Positions 1 through 9,400 are shown, counted from the stretch's first letter. The stretch: DNA of 64,000 nucleotides from Sphingomonas kyeonggiensis (GCF_014196745.1 NZ_JACIEH010000002.1:1397589-1461588), one strand, 5' to 3'. The notes: generated by a model from the letters alone, not told the origin. Made by a program: numbers and translations.

Positions 1-2
1 GG

Positions 3-116
3 AAGGATATTGTGGAGGCCGCCGACGGAGCGCTCTACGACGCGAAGAGGAACGGGCGTAACCAGGTCATGGGCAGCGTTTACGAACCGAAGGCGGTACA
101 CGCGAAAGCCGACTGA
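3..116 (+). CDS. Diguanylate cyclase (GGDEF) C-terminal end, partial
   Basis: Only the last 37 codons are inside the window; the 5' part lies upstream. The sequence ADGALYDAKRNGRNQV matches the C-terminal signature of GGDEF domains (A-D-x-A-L-Y-x-A-K-x-x-G-R-N). By family knowledge such proteins make cyclic di-GMP from two GTP. The active-site GG(D/E)EF loop is not in the window, so activity cannot be judged, and N-terminal sensor domains are unknown. Confidence 0.75.
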   Translation, partial: KDIVEAADGALYDAKRNGRNQVMGSVYEPKAVHAKAD

Positions 117-402
117 CTCCATGGCTGGCTACGCGGCATCGGGCTGATCGAAATCGGCCGAGCGAACAGGATCCGGCATCGTCTGAAGCTATGCGGAGCT
201 GCCTATCGCCGGGGTAAGGCACGGACCGGTACTTCCAGAAGCGCTACCTGGCACACTCCCTTGTGAAGCCCTCGCCTGGCTCCGATGTGCGTGCCGTCGG
301 TCGCTTCAGACCACAAGTCTTGCTGCTTACGCTCGGTGGAGGCTCCTGGACCGTTGGCAGGCGCACGGTGGGCGCGTAGGGTCGGGATAGCGCCAATTTC
401 CG

Positions 403-759
403 ATGTTTGGACTGGATAGCATGTCTCGGTCTATCAACCTGCGGACGGTCCAGGCATTCATGGCCCTAGCTTATGGGCTGCTCGCCGCCATCGCGGTTGC
501 ACGCGAGCCGAGCCTTGTCTCCGCGTTCCTTGCGGTCGGGATGGCGGTCGGTGCCTATTTGACCGGAAGGGCCGTGCCCGATGTCCATATACCCGCGACG
601 ATGATCCTGCGTGTTTGCGGCATTGGCGCAGTCGTTCTGGTTGTGGGTCTGGCTACGGATCTGTTCGGCAGTTCGCATGCGCTTGGCTGGGCGATGGCGG
701 TGATGGGATATTGTGCGGGCAACAGGCTGAAAGCCGCGGGTGTCCGCGTGCCGGCCTAA
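403..759 (+). CDS. Small hypothetical inner-membrane protein
   Basis: A 118-aa protein with about four hydrophobic stretches: residues 18-33 (ALAYGLLAAIAVA), 40-54, 66-85 (RVCGIGAVVLVVGLA) and 93-105, so it is probably polytopic. I recognise no family. An alternative ATG seven codons in (421, MSRSINL) is equally plausible because neither start has a strong Shine-Dalgarno sequence. It precedes the ECF sigma gene in the same direction but nothing shows co-function. The predicted hydrophobic pattern and uninterrupted frame are the only support. Confidence 0.5.
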   Translation: MFGLDSMSRSINLRTVQAFMALAYGLLAAIAVAREPSLVSAFLAVGMAVGAYLTGRAVPDVHIPATMILRVCGIGAVVLVVGLATDLFGSSHALGWAMAVMGYCAGNRLKAAGVRVPA

Positions 760-964
760 CACTCGGGAGGCCTCCGGGGCTCAAGGGTCGATGGGAAGGG
801 CGCGCTGCGTCCCTTTGTTGGTTCAGCGATGCTCCCTTACCTGGCACGTCAGCCTCGAGCGGATTCATGGGCCCATTGGCGATATCGTCCCTCGCGATGC
901 GGCATTTTTCGATTACAGTTCCGGGGACCGTGATTGTCTTGGTTCAGCGAAGCTGCCGCATTCC

Positions 965-1561
965 GTGGCGCAGATCGGATTTGACCATTTGGACAGGGAT
1001 GCGGCAGTCCGAGCCTGGTTCTGCGAAGAGGTGCTCCCTCTGGAGGGGGCGCTGTTGCGCTTCATTCGGAGGAACTGGCCGACGGCGGACGATGCGACCG
1101 ATCTGATGCACGACGTCTACGAACTTGCGATCACAGGTGCCAGGACCGCCATTCCTCAAAACACGCCAGGATATCTGTTCACGGTCGCGCGCAATCACCT
1201 GATCAACCGCGCAAAGCGGGCGCGGATCGTGTCCTTCGATCTCGTTGCCGACCTCGAAGCCGTAGCGGCGGGCATAGACATGTTCGAAGCCGAACGACAG
1301 CTGCATGCACGCGATGCGTTGCGGCGGGTTCAGGCCGGAATGGAAAAGCTGTCGCCTCGCGTGCGGGAGATCGTGTTGCTGCGCAAGGTCGAGGGTCTCG
1401 ACGTCGCCGAGACCTCGCAAAGGCTTGGCATTGGCAAGGACGCGGTCAATCATCAACTGGCGATGGGCATGAAGGCACTCGCCGACCATATGCTGGGAGG
1501 TGCTGGAAAGATCGTGCGGCGCAGATACACCGCGCGGCGGACAGGAAGGGGTGAAGCGTGA
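965..1561 (+). CDS. ECF RNA polymerase sigma factor (FecI-like)
   Basis: Sigma-70 family factor of the extracytoplasmic-function type, about 198 aa. Region 2 is seen in ALLRFIRRNWPTADDATDLM and PGYLFTVARNHLINRAKR (roughly residues 25-85), and region 4 in LSPRVREIVLLRKVEGLDVA followed by a helix-turn-helix (residues 125-175). The open frame extends upstream to 740, but codons before about 965 do not look like a sigma factor; GTG 965 is my choice and is uncertain. The stop overlaps the GTG start of the FecR gene (GTGA), so the two are probably translationally coupled. Context predicts that it transcribes the TonB receptor gene downstream after a signal relayed by FecR. Confidence 0.85.
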   Translation: MAQIGFDHLDRDAAVRAWFCEEVLPLEGALLRFIRRNWPTADDATDLMHDVYELAITGARTAIPQNTPGYLFTVARNHLINRAKRARIVSFDLVADLEAVAAGIDMFEAERQLHARDALRRVQAGMEKLSPRVREIVLLRKVEGLDVAETSQRLGIGKDAVNHQLAMGMKALADHMLGGAGKIVRRRYTARRTGRGEA

Positions 1562-2568
1562 GCGACGCCGGTTCCGCACGCGATCGCGCCGCCTCCTGGG
1601 TCCTTGCGCGAGAACAGGATGGCTGGTCCGACCAGGACCAGGCGGCGCTGGATGCCTGGCTCGAGAAATCGGACCTGAACAAGGCTGCCTATTGGCGCCT
1701 GGAACATAGCTGGCGCCAGGCCGACCGTATTGCCGCGCTCGGGGGCGATCGTCCCGCAACTCCGCGTCGGCGCACATTCGTTCCGCGGCTGGGACCTGGA
1801 ACTTGGGGAAGTCTGGCTGCCCTGGCTGCCTCGCTGGCAGCGATTGTGGGCATGGGCTTCCATGGCGGACATCGGAATATGGTGGGAGCCGACAGTGTCG
1901 CGACTGCCACGTTCGCGACGGAAGTGGGCGGGCACCGGCTGCTCGGGCTGTCCGACGGCAGCCGTGTCGAGCTGAATACCGACACCAGGGTCAGAACCGC
2001 GATCGGCGGAGGACGCCGCGCGGTGTGGCTAGACAGGGGAGAGGCATTCTTCGAAGTCGCGCATCGCGATGGCCTGCCATTCGTCGTCCATGCCGGCTCA
2101 CGCGAGATAACGGTCCTGGGTACCAAGTTTTCCGTACGCCGCGTCGGCGACAAGGTCACGGTCTGGGTGCGCGAAGGCCGGGTGCGTGTAGACAATGTGG
2201 AGCATGCGAGCGCGGCACGTTCGTCGATCGTCACTACCGGGGGCGTCGCGCTGAGCGATGGGGCGGCGACGCTGGTCACGGCGGCTTCGCCCGAACGTGT
2301 CGAGCAGGCACTGTCCTGGCGTGATGGCATGCTGGGGTTCGACCATGAGCGGCTCGGGGACATCGCGCTCGAGTTCAACCGCTACAACCGAAAGAAGATC
2401 GTCATCGACGATGCAGCGGCCGCGAACATTCGTATCGGTGGCACTTTCCCCGCCTCGGAGCCGCGTGCCTTCGCGCGATTGCTTCGCGACGCCTATGGAC
2501 TCGAAGTCGCCGAAACGGACACGGAAATCAAAATTCAGAAAACGGGATTACAGCTGCCGGATCGTTGA
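1558..2568 (+). CDS. FecR-family anti-sigma/sigma regulator
   Basis: A 336-aa inner-membrane regulator that by family knowledge binds the ECF sigma factor in the cytoplasm and senses a TonB receptor in the periplasm. The N-terminal DUF4880-like segment (AASWVLAREQDGWSDQDQAA, residues 11-30) is cytoplasmic, a membrane span lies near residues 82-100 (SLAALAASLAAIVGMGF), the FecR domain spans about 125-215 with GEAFFEVAHRDGLPFVVHAG, and a DUF4974-like C-terminus contains LSWRDGMLGFDHERLGDIAL. Start is GTG 1558, overlapping the sigma stop by four bases. It is followed after 58 bases by the STN-domain TonB receptor, the standard cassette order. Confidence 0.9.
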   Translation: MSDAGSARDRAASWVLAREQDGWSDQDQAALDAWLEKSDLNKAAYWRLEHSWRQADRIAALGGDRPATPRRRTFVPRLGPGTWGSLAALAASLAAIVGMGFHGGHRNMVGADSVATATFATEVGGHRLLGLSDGSRVELNTDTRVRTAIGGGRRAVWLDRGEAFFEVAHRDGLPFVVHAGSREITVLGTKFSVRRVGDKVTVWVREGRVRVDNVEHASAARSSIVTTGGVALSDGAATLVTAASPERVEQALSWRDGMLGFDHERLGDIALEFNRYNRKKIVIDDAAAANIRIGGTFPASEPRAFARLLRDAYGLEVAETDTEIKIQKTGLQLPDR

Positions 2569-2626
2569 TTGTCTTATTCCCCGGAGACGGGCGGCTATGG
2601 AGCACCCGCACATTAGGGGGATGAGG

Positions 2627-5545
2627 ATGAGGTTCACCAGCCTCGCTGCAGCGCTTGCTGCCAGCACCTGCATGTTTGCGATCGCGGCGCCAGCCCAGGC
2701 GCAGCAACGAAGCTTCGACATACCGCAAGGCAGCCTGAAGGGTGCCCTTGACGCGTTTGGAAGGCAATCGGGCAGGCCGGTCATCTACCGGGTGGAGGAT
2801 GTCAGCGGCATCAGCACCGCCGGGTTCCGCGGTGCGGCATCTCCCGAACAGGTTCTGGCCGCGCTGCTGCGCGGCACGGGCCTGGGCAGCCGGAACGGCG
2901 AAGCCGGAGCTTTTGCGATCGTCCGGGTGGGAAACGGACAATCAACAGGCGCTAGTTCTCCGTCCCAGGCAAGCGTCCAGGCCGGGCCGTCGGACGAGGC
3001 GCCGGAACAGGAGATCGTCGTCACCGGCATCCGGGGATCGTTGCAGCAGTCGATCAATGTAAAGCGCGGTGCCGACAGCATCGTCGATGTGATCACGGCG
3101 CAGGACATCGGCAAGCTGCCCGATCAGAATGTCGCGGAATCGCTGAGCCGGGTTACGGGCGTCCAGATCAGCCGACGCGAGGGCGATGGCTCCACTTTCA
3201 CCATCCGCGGCATCTCGCAGAACCGGCTCGAGATCAACGGCCGCAACTTCATCGGCCCCGGCAATGGCGGCAACGCGGCGCTGGAATCAATCAGCCCGGA
3301 GATCCTCTCGTCCATCGTGGTCATCAAGTCGCCCACCGCAGACATGCCAGAAGGCGCGCTCGGCGCCACCGTCAATTTGCGGACCAAGCGGCCGCTTGAA
3401 CTCAACGACCTGGCTGTTGCCGGGCGAATCCAGGGCGCCTATGCCGATCAGGCCGACCATGTCGGCTATCGCGGGTCGGCTTTGGTCTCGAGCAGGCTCA
3501 GCGACCGCTTCGGCATCCTCGCCAGTGTCGCCTATTCCGATACGAAAACGCTCGGATATACCTTCGACAGTGGCGGATGGACCCAGACGGGAGCAATCGA
3601 CGGCAATGGCGATGGGATCGACGATCCCGGGCTGTTTCGTCCGAACCGCTTCATGGCTCGCGTTTTCGATCGCACCGAGAAGCGGCTGACCCTCAACGGC
3701 ACCGCGCAGTGGCGGCCGACCGACGAGCTGGAGATTATCCTCGACGCCACCTACAATCATCTCAAGCGGCGCCGGAACAGCGTCAACTATCAGGTGCTGT
3801 TCAACAACAACGATACCGCCGCAACCGTGAACGACAAGGGAACCGTCGTTGCCGGGACCTTCTCCGGCGTGACGGTGCGCCCGCTCATCTATGATGAGCC
3901 GACCGACCTGAAATCGACGCTCCTGGGTGGATCGGTGAAATGGGAAGATGATCGCGCGCGCGTCACTCTCGACATGTCCTACAGCCGCGGCAAGGGCAGC
4001 GATGGCGGGCCAGGCGCGTCCTTCGCTTATGTGGTCGTCCCGCGCGCGGGCAATGTTGCCAATGCGAGCTATGACTTCCGTCGCGGAAACCCCGTGCCGG
4101 ACCTGTCTATCTCCGCCAATTTCAACCCGAACGATCCGACGCGATATCAGCTGCTGTCGATCTTCGACTATGATGCCGTGACCGACAACAAGGGCTACGA
4201 CGCTAGGCTGGACTGGAAGTACAAGACCGAGTGGGGCATCCTCGCCTCGGTCGAGACAGGCATGCGCTATGAGCGCGTGGAGCTGCTCGCCGCCGATCCG
4301 CAGAACCTGCCGGTCGCGGCGAGCCTCCTCACCAGGGGGGACCGTAACGGCGATGGCATCCTCACCGTCGACGAACTCCCGGGCCTAAGCTACGGCAAGG
4401 ACTATGGGCCGTTCTTCCCGAGCGCGACCGGCAGTTTCCCGCGCGATCTTCTCGGCGGCACGCTCGACAAGCAGGCGGCGCGTGAAGGGTTGGGACTGGC
4501 CGCGCCCAATCCCTACGACACCAGCATCACGGTCGGGCCCACCTCCATCAAGGACGTGACGCAGGAGACGCTCGGCGCTTATGTGAAGGCAAATTTCGAG
4601 GGTGCCCTGGGCGCTGTGGACTATACCGGCAACGCCGGCATCCGCTACATCGAGACCGCCCGCTCGACGCTGGGGTATCTGTCCGCCACCCAGACCAATG
4701 TCATCAAATCGGACTTCGGCTACTGGCTGCCGAGTGCCAACCTGGCGATCAACTTGAACAAGGACCTGACCCTGAGGTTGGCCGCCGCCAAGGTGGTGGC
4801 GCGGCCGAGCCTCAATCAGGTGAGTGCCAGCTTCGTTCCCAATACCGTCTCGATGACCGGATCGCGCGGCAATCCTTCACTGCGCCCCTTCGAGGCCATG
4901 CAGGCCGATGCCACGCTCGAATGGTATTTCGCACAGGCGAGCTCATTGACCGGCGCCGTCTTCTACAAGAAGGTCGACTCCTTCACCGTGAACACGGTCA
5001 GCCGCGAATTCGTCCCCGGATTCTCTGAACGTTTCGGCCTGTTCGACATCTCGCAGCCCCAGAATGGCGAAGACGGCAGCATCAAGGGGTTCGAGGTCGC
5101 CTACCAGCAGGCACTGCGTTTCCTGCCTGCGCCGTTCAACGGTCTCGGCGTCCAGGCCAACTATACCTATGTCGACAGCCGCACGCCGCTCCGGGACGCG
5201 ATCACCGGCGCGCGCCTGCCGCTTCCGGGGCTCTCGCGCGACAGCTTCACCCTGATCGGCTATTTCGAGGACAAGATCTTCTCGCTGCGGGCGGCCTATA
5301 CCTATCGCAGCGCCTATCTGAACAGCGTCGGCGCCGCCGCGAGCGGCGGAAACAACTATGTCAACGGACGCGGGCAGCTCGACGCATCGGTTCAGGTCAA
5401 CCTGACCCCGAATTTGCGCCTGACGCTCGAGGGGATCAATCTCACCAAGGAGATCGACTCCCAGTATCTGGGGGAACGCGATCGTCTGACCTTCTCGGCG
5501 CGCGAGGATCGCCGCATCTTCTTCGGCCTGGCCGCGAGCTTCTGA
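2627..5545 (+). CDS. TonB-dependent receptor with STN signalling domain
   Basis: Outer-membrane receptor of about 972 aa. A signal peptide (MRFTSLAAALAAST...AQA) is followed by an STN domain (RSFDIPQGSLKGALDAFGRQ, about residues 25-85) that contacts FecR, a plug (EIVVTGIRGSLQQSINVKRG through the FTIRGISQNRLEINGR region) and a long beta-barrel ending in an aromatic residue (RIFFGLAASF). Several in-frame ATGs exist (2597, 2621, 2627); I chose 2627 because AGGGGG lies six bases before it and it gives the cleanest signal peptide. The plug style (GIRGSL, DIGKLPDQNVAESL) resembles sphingomonad carbohydrate/plant-polymer receptors; the substrate cannot be named. The next gene, an exported FAD oxidoreductase, starts 19 bases on and is probably co-transcribed. 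Confidence 0.93.
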   Translation: MRFTSLAAALAASTCMFAIAAPAQAQQRSFDIPQGSLKGALDAFGRQSGRPVIYRVEDVSGISTAGFRGAASPEQVLAALLRGTGLGSRNGEAGAFAIVRVGNGQSTGASSPSQASVQAGPSDEAPEQEIVVTGIRGSLQQSINVKRGADSIVDVITAQDIGKLPDQNVAESLSRVTGVQISRREGDGSTFTIRGISQNRLEINGRNFIGPGNGGNAALESISPEILSSIVVIKSPTADMPEGALGATVNLRTKRPLELNDLAVAGRIQGAYADQADHVGYRGSALVSSRLSDRFGILASVAYSDTKTLGYTFDSGGWTQTGAIDGNGDGIDDPGLFRPNRFMARVFDRTEKRLTLNGTAQWRPTDELEIILDATYNHLKRRRNSVNYQVLFNNNDTAATVNDKGTVVAGTFSGVTVRPLIYDEPTDLKSTLLGGSVKWEDDRARVTLDMSYSRGKGSDGGPGASFAYVVVPRAGNVANASYDFRRGNPVPDLSISANFNPNDPTRYQLLSIFDYDAVTDNKGYDARLDWKYKTEWGILASVETGMRYERVELLAADPQNLPVAASLLTRGDRNGDGILTVDELPGLSYGKDYGPFFPSATGSFPRDLLGGTLDKQAAREGLGLAAPNPYDTSITVGPTSIKDVTQETLGAYVKANFEGALGAVDYTGNAGIRYIETARSTLGYLSATQTNVIKSDFGYWLPSANLAINLNKDLTLRLAAAKVVARPSLNQVSASFVPNTVSMTGSRGNPSLRPFEAMQADATLEWYFAQASSLTGAVFYKKVDSFTVNTVSREFVPGFSERFGLFDISQPQNGEDGSIKGFEVAYQQALRFLPAPFNGLGVQANYTYVDSRTPLRDAITGARLPLPGLSRDSFTLIGYFEDKIFSLRAAYTYRSAYLNSVGAAASGGNNYVNGRGQLDASVQVNLTPNLRLTLEGINLTKEIDSQYLGERDRLTFSAREDRRIFFGLAASF

Positions 5546-5564
5546 ACAGGGACGAGAGGGGAAC

Positions 5565-7211
5565 ATGATCGAACGCACACTTCGCCGCGTCCTGGCTGTC
5601 GCCTGTGCCGCGCCTTTCGCCCTGGCCCTGGGCGTGCCGGATGCGGTGGCGGCGCCAAGGCGTGCCGATATCGTGATCTATGGCTGCACCTCCGGGGGCG
5701 TGATCGCCGCCATCGAGGCACGGCGCCTGGGGCGATCCGTGCTGCTGGTGTGTCGAGAGGACTATCTCGGGGGCATGTCGACCAACGGCCTGGGATGGTC
5801 GGATACCGGCAATCATCGCGCGATCGGTGGCCTGTCGCTCGAATTCTATCGCAAGGTGAAGCGCCATTATGACGACCCGAAGATATGGGTGCACGCGCCC
5901 CGGCCGGCGCGCGCCGAGAACTTCGTCGACGGCGAGGCGATGTGGCAGTTCGAACCCGGGGTGGGCGAACGGATCTACGAAGACTGGGCGCGCGCCGCGG
6001 GGGTGACGATCGTCCGCAACCAGCCGCTCGACCGCTCGAAGCGCGGGGTCGAGCTCGCGAACCGGCGCGTCGTCGCTTTCCGTTCGAAGACGGGGCAGCG
6101 GTTCGAAGGCAAGGTCTTTATCGACGCGACCTATGAAGGCGATCTGATGGCAGGCGCCGGGGTCCGGTTCACGGTCGGCCGGGAGGCCAATGCGGCCTAT
6201 GGCGAGACGCTGAATGGCGTGCAGCTGAAGAACACCACCAACCACCAGTTCACGCTCGACATAGACCCCTATCGCGTTGCGGGGGATCCTTCCAGCGGCC
6301 TGCTGCCGCGGATCAGCGCGGAGCGCCCGGCGCCGGATGGCAGCGCGGATGCCAGGATCCAGGCCTATACCTACCGGATGTGCCTGACCGACGTGCCGGC
6401 CAATCGGGTGCCCTTTTCCAGGCCGCGGGGTTACGACGCCGGCCAATATGCGCTGCTCAAGCGCTACATGGACGCGGGCTATCGCGACTTCTTCCGCAAG
6501 TTCGACCGGATTCCGAACGGCAAGACCGACACGAACAACTTCGGCGCCTTCTCCTTCGACAATATCGGCATGAACTATCGCTATCCCGAGGGTAGTGACG
6601 CCGAACGACAGGCGATCGCGCGCGAGCACACGCGCTATCAGCAGGGACTGCTCTGGTTCATGACGCATGATCCCGGCGTGCCGGCGGATATGCGCGCGGA
6701 GATGTCGAAATGGGGCCTCTGCAAGGACGAGTTCACGCGTAACGGCCACTGGCCCCGCGAAATGTACGTGCGCGAGGCGCGCCGCATGGTGTCCGACTTC
6801 GTGATGGCGGAGCCGCACCTGCGAGGCACAAGCCCGACGCCGCGGCCGATCGGGATGGGCTCGTACAACATGGACTCGCACAATGTGCAGCGTATCGTCG
6901 ACACGCGCGGCTTCGTCCGCAATGAAGGCAATATCGAGATCAGTCCCGGCCGGGCCTATCCGATAAGCTATGACGCGATCGTCCCGCGCAGAGGCGAGGT
7001 CACCAACCTGCTCGTACCCGTGGCATTGTCGGCCTCGCATATCGCCTATGGGTCGATCCGGATGGAGCCGGTCTTCATGATCCTGGGCCAGTCGGCATCG
7101 GTCGCAGCCTCGATCGCTATCGATGACCAGTTGTCGGTGCAGGATATCGATTACTCGAAACTCCGCGCGCAGCTTACGCGTGAAGGGCAGATCCTCGAAC
7201 TGGTGCAATAG
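5565..7211 (+). CDS. Exported FAD-dependent oxidoreductase
   Basis: A 548-aa protein of the FAD_oxidored type (PF12831-like). It has an N-terminal signal peptide (to about residue 30, GVPDAVAA) followed directly by a nucleotide-binding beta-alpha-beta fold (DIVIYGCTSGGVIAAIEARR) and the motif EDYLGGMSTNGLGWSD. Later segments include FIDATYEGDLMAGAGVRFTV and a C-terminal MILGQSASVAASIAID, both typical of this family. The Shine-Dalgarno GAGAGGGG sits just before ATG 5565. It follows the TonB receptor by 19 bases, so it probably acts in the periplasm on the ligand imported by that receptor; the substrate is unknown. Confidence 0.88.
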   Translation: MIERTLRRVLAVACAAPFALALGVPDAVAAPRRADIVIYGCTSGGVIAAIEARRLGRSVLLVCREDYLGGMSTNGLGWSDTGNHRAIGGLSLEFYRKVKRHYDDPKIWVHAPRPARAENFVDGEAMWQFEPGVGERIYEDWARAAGVTIVRNQPLDRSKRGVELANRRVVAFRSKTGQRFEGKVFIDATYEGDLMAGAGVRFTVGREANAAYGETLNGVQLKNTTNHQFTLDIDPYRVAGDPSSGLLPRISAERPAPDGSADARIQAYTYRMCLTDVPANRVPFSRPRGYDAGQYALLKRYMDAGYRDFFRKFDRIPNGKTDTNNFGAFSFDNIGMNYRYPEGSDAERQAIAREHTRYQQGLLWFMTHDPGVPADMRAEMSKWGLCKDEFTRNGHWPREMYVREARRMVSDFVMAEPHLRGTSPTPRPIGMGSYNMDSHNVQRIVDTRGFVRNEGNIEISPGRAYPISYDAIVPRRGEVTNLLVPVALSASHIAYGSIRMEPVFMILGQSASVAASIAIDDQLSVQDIDYSKLRAQLTREGQILELVQ

Positions 7212-7237
7212 GGCCGACACGGCATCAGGTCGGCCCT
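7210..7237 (+). terminator. Hairpin at operon end
   Basis: A perfect 9-bp inverted repeat (AGGGCCGAC / GTCGGCCCT, loop of 10) that begins inside the TAG stop codon of the FAD oxidoreductase. There is no run of T, so it is at best a weak intrinsic terminator or a 3' stabilising stem. Confidence 0.5.
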
Positions 7238-7542
7238 GAATCTGTCCGGGTTCGATTGATGCCCTCGTCAAGCCGGAAGGCGTCGCCTCCGCCAATCGCT
7301 GCCAAAGGTCGAGGCGGCAAGGTGGGGCCGAACATGCAATATTCGGCGATGGCCTGGCGAGGTTCGGACGGCCGTTCCCGGGACTTCGGAGCGCGCGTTG
7401 CGCCCTGGGGCGACGGAAAGCAGTGGCCCTGAGCGACGGTGCTCTCGTCAGGCGACCTTGGTCGACTCGCAGTCTTTTGCTGCCCCTTTCTAGCCTTGCG
7501 GGGGAGGTGTCCACATCTGTCTTCCACAAAGCGCCATGTGCT
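7238..7542. other. Gap with no recognisable gene
   Basis: About 300 bases between the oxidoreductase hairpin and the LysR remnant. Several short frames are open on both strands, but none has a ribosome binding site or a familiar motif. I see nothing specific. Confidence 0.4.
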
Positions 7543-8430
7543 CAATCGAGAAAGACCGCCAGCTCCTCCGGGTGGCCCTGCGGGGACAGCTTCGCCAGAT
7601 AGGCGAGGAACGCAGAGACCCGGGGGCTCAATAGCTGGCGCGAGGGATAGAGCCGCCCATAGGGCAATGTCCGGACCTTCGACATCGCCCCATTTGACCA
7701 GCCAGCCTGCGCCCAGGTCACGGCGGACCAGCGACAAGGACAGGCGACCGGCCCCGACACCCTGCAATATTGCATCGCGAACCATAGTCATCGAGGCGAG
7801 CGATAGTCGGGCACGACCGGGATCGTGCTCGCCGTTCCATTCCTCCTCAGCGTCCAGCCGGTTCGCGGATCGGCGGATCCTCGCGCCACTATCGGTGCGG
7901 GCGCACTCGTCTCGGGAAAGGCGAGGGAGGGCGCCGTCACGACCAGCCGCCGATCGTGCAGAAAGGCCCGGCTGATCAGGCTCTCATTGGGAGGCGGGTT
8001 GACGCGGATGACCAGGTCATAGCCTTCCTCGATCATGTCGACGGGGCGGTCGTCGGTCGTCACCTCGAGCCGGACCTCGGGATATTCGAGCGCGAAGCCT
8101 GCCGCGATCCTGCCCATCGCGATCTGGGGAGAAGAGGAGGGGCGCGCTGATCCGTAACGGTCCGGGCGGACTGTCGCCGCCCGAGGCGATCGTCGCGGCG
8201 GTTTCGTCGAGTTCGGTGAGCAGCGCGCTGGTCCACGCATGAAGCAGTTGAACCTCCTCGGTGAGCTTCAGGTCGCGCGCGCCGCGTTCGAACAGGCGCA
8301 GGCCGAGACCGGCTTCCAGCTCGGACACGCGCCGCGACAGGGTTGCCTTGGGCCGGAGCCGAGCAGGGTCAGCAGTATCAGGATCGACCCGGTTGAGACG
8401 ACAAGATCGCGCGAGCACCGTCGAATTGCC
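7543..8430 (-). pseudogene. LysR-family transcriptional regulator, multiply frameshifted
   Basis: On the minus strand, pieces of one LysR regulator appear in different frames in the right order. They are PKATLSRRVSELEAGLGLRL (end of the winged HTH, near 8330), GRIAAGFALEYPEVRLEVTT and DDRPVDMIEEGYDLVIRV (start of the effector domain, near 8040-8130), MVRDAILQGVGAGRLSLSLV (near 7740-7790) and YGRLYPSRQLLSPRVSAFLA (C-terminus, near 7590-7650). At least three frame changes are needed to join them, and the first HTH helix is not recognisable. The gene is therefore decayed. It does not overlap its neighbours, and its former target is unknown. Confidence 0.8.
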
Positions 8431-8539
8431 CCTTAGTCTCGGGCGCAAGCGGCGACTGGAGTGCCACCGCTTGCGGATGTGTTCGATGAAACCGCGGTCG
8501 GGCGGGCGCGGTGTCTCAGGAAGTGACGGTGTGAGCAGC

Positions 8540-8878
8540 TTAGCGCGACGACTTGCGCTCCTTGCGTGCAGCGTAACGCGCATCGCGCGCGGCCTTGCGG
8601 TCGGCCTCCGTCCGCTCCGGCGCCACCGGCGTCGCGGCGATCTGGGCCGCCTCAGCCTTGCTGGCCTGCTTATGCACTGCGGCCAGAGCACGCGCGGCAC
8701 GTGCAGCCGTCCGCTTTTCGGCCTCGGTAGCTTCCCGTGCCGCGCGCCGCGCAAGGGCGGCAGCTACCGTCGTCGCATCGGCCTGCGGCTTCGATCGCAG
8801 TAGGGCGAGCGCCCTACTCCTGGCCGTTGCGGCAGCCGCGGTACGTTCCTGAAATGTCGGGGTCTTAAATGCGGGCAT
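8540..8878 (-). CDS. DUF6481 family protein
   Basis: A 112-aa, very Ala/Arg/Lys-rich protein beginning MPAFKTPTFQERTAAAATA, which matches the N-terminal signature of the sphingomonad DUF6481 family as I remember it (F-K-x-P-x-F-Q-E-R). The rest is predicted to be charged helix or coiled coil with repeated AARxAREA-type segments; no function is established. ATG 8878 has GGAGA about five bases upstream. The three minus-strand genes here (this one, the 72-aa protein and the cold-shock gene) lie within 0.9 kb and face the same way, so shared stress regulation is possible but not shown. Confidence 0.8.
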   Translation of the reverse strand: MPAFKTPTFQERTAAAATARSRALALLRSKPQADATTVAAALARRAAREATEAEKRTAARAARALAAVHKQASKAEAAQIAATPVAPERTEADRKAARDARYAARKERKSSR

Positions 8879-8895
8879 AATTTCTCCGATATCCG

Positions 8896-9114
8896 TTACA
8901 GACGGCCCAGGCGCGTGGCGGTTCGGACAACCTTGCCCGTGAGTACCTTCGACCCGTAGACCTTGGCGATTTCCGCGGCATCCTCGACATTGTTCATCAC
9001 AAGACGCGTTCCGCCGGACTGAAGTGTTTCGATTGCGCTGATGCCGATCTTGCGCTTGGCGCAAGCGGCGATGACATGGTCTTGCGTCGCGTTCAGGTTG
9101 ATCGCTCGGGACAT
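8896..9114 (-). CDS. Small conserved hypothetical protein (72 aa)
   Basis: Begins MSRAINLNATQDHVIAACAK and ends VVRTATRLGRL; the middle reads GISAIETLQSGGTRLVMNNV. The alpha-beta pattern looks like a small folded domain, and I recall similar short proteins in sphingomonads, but no function is known to me. An in-frame ATG five codons upstream (9129) is possible; 9114 fits the relatives better. It lies 17 bases upstream of the DUF6481 gene on the same strand, so the two are probably co-transcribed. Confidence 0.65.
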   Translation of the reverse strand: MSRAINLNATQDHVIAACAKRKIGISAIETLQSGGTRLVMNNVEDAAEIAKVYGSKVLTGKVVRTATRLGRL

Positions 9115-9193
9115 GGCGCATTCCTTCATGAGTCAGGCCACACCCTTGCGCGACCTGCGGTTGGCTGGGCGAGCGCGAGGCTCGCCCGAACCG

Positions 9194-9400
9194 TCAGGCG
9201 GACTGCAGGTTCACAGCGGAGGTCTTGCCGCGGCGATCGGTCTCCAGCTCGTAGGTAACGCGCTGGTCCTTATCGAGCGTGCGCAAGCCCGCGCGCTCGA
9301 TCGCGGAAATGTGGACGAACGCATCGTCGCCGCCCGTCTCGGGCGCGATAAAGCCGAAGCCCTTGTCAGGGTTGAAGAATTTTACAGTTCCGGTGATCAT
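9194..9400 (-). CDS. Cold-shock protein (CspA family)
   Basis: A 68-aa single cold-shock domain. Both nucleic-acid-binding motifs are present: RNP1 as KGFGFIAPE and RNP2 as [10 protein letters not shown], after the standard start [12 protein letters not shown]. The family binds single-stranded RNA/DNA and acts as an RNA chaperone or antiterminator. The frame is open further upstream to 9451, but ATG 9400 gives the canonical N-terminus. About 500 bases upstream are free of genes and may hold a long 5' leader, as is usual for cold-shock genes. Confidence 0.92.
   Translation of the reverse strand: MITGTVKFFNPDKGFGFIAPETGGDDAFVHISAIERAGLRTLDKDQRVTYELETDRRGKTSAVNLQSA

Noticed and set aside
740..964. 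Upstream extension of the first sigma factor frame
   Set aside because: Overlaps the membrane protein gene and does not resemble a sigma factor; a start near 965 is more likely.
5442..7529. 695-codon minus-strand open frame opposite the FAD oxidoreductase
   Set aside because: Antisense shadow with His/Arg-rich composition; the plus-strand gene has clear FAD motifs.
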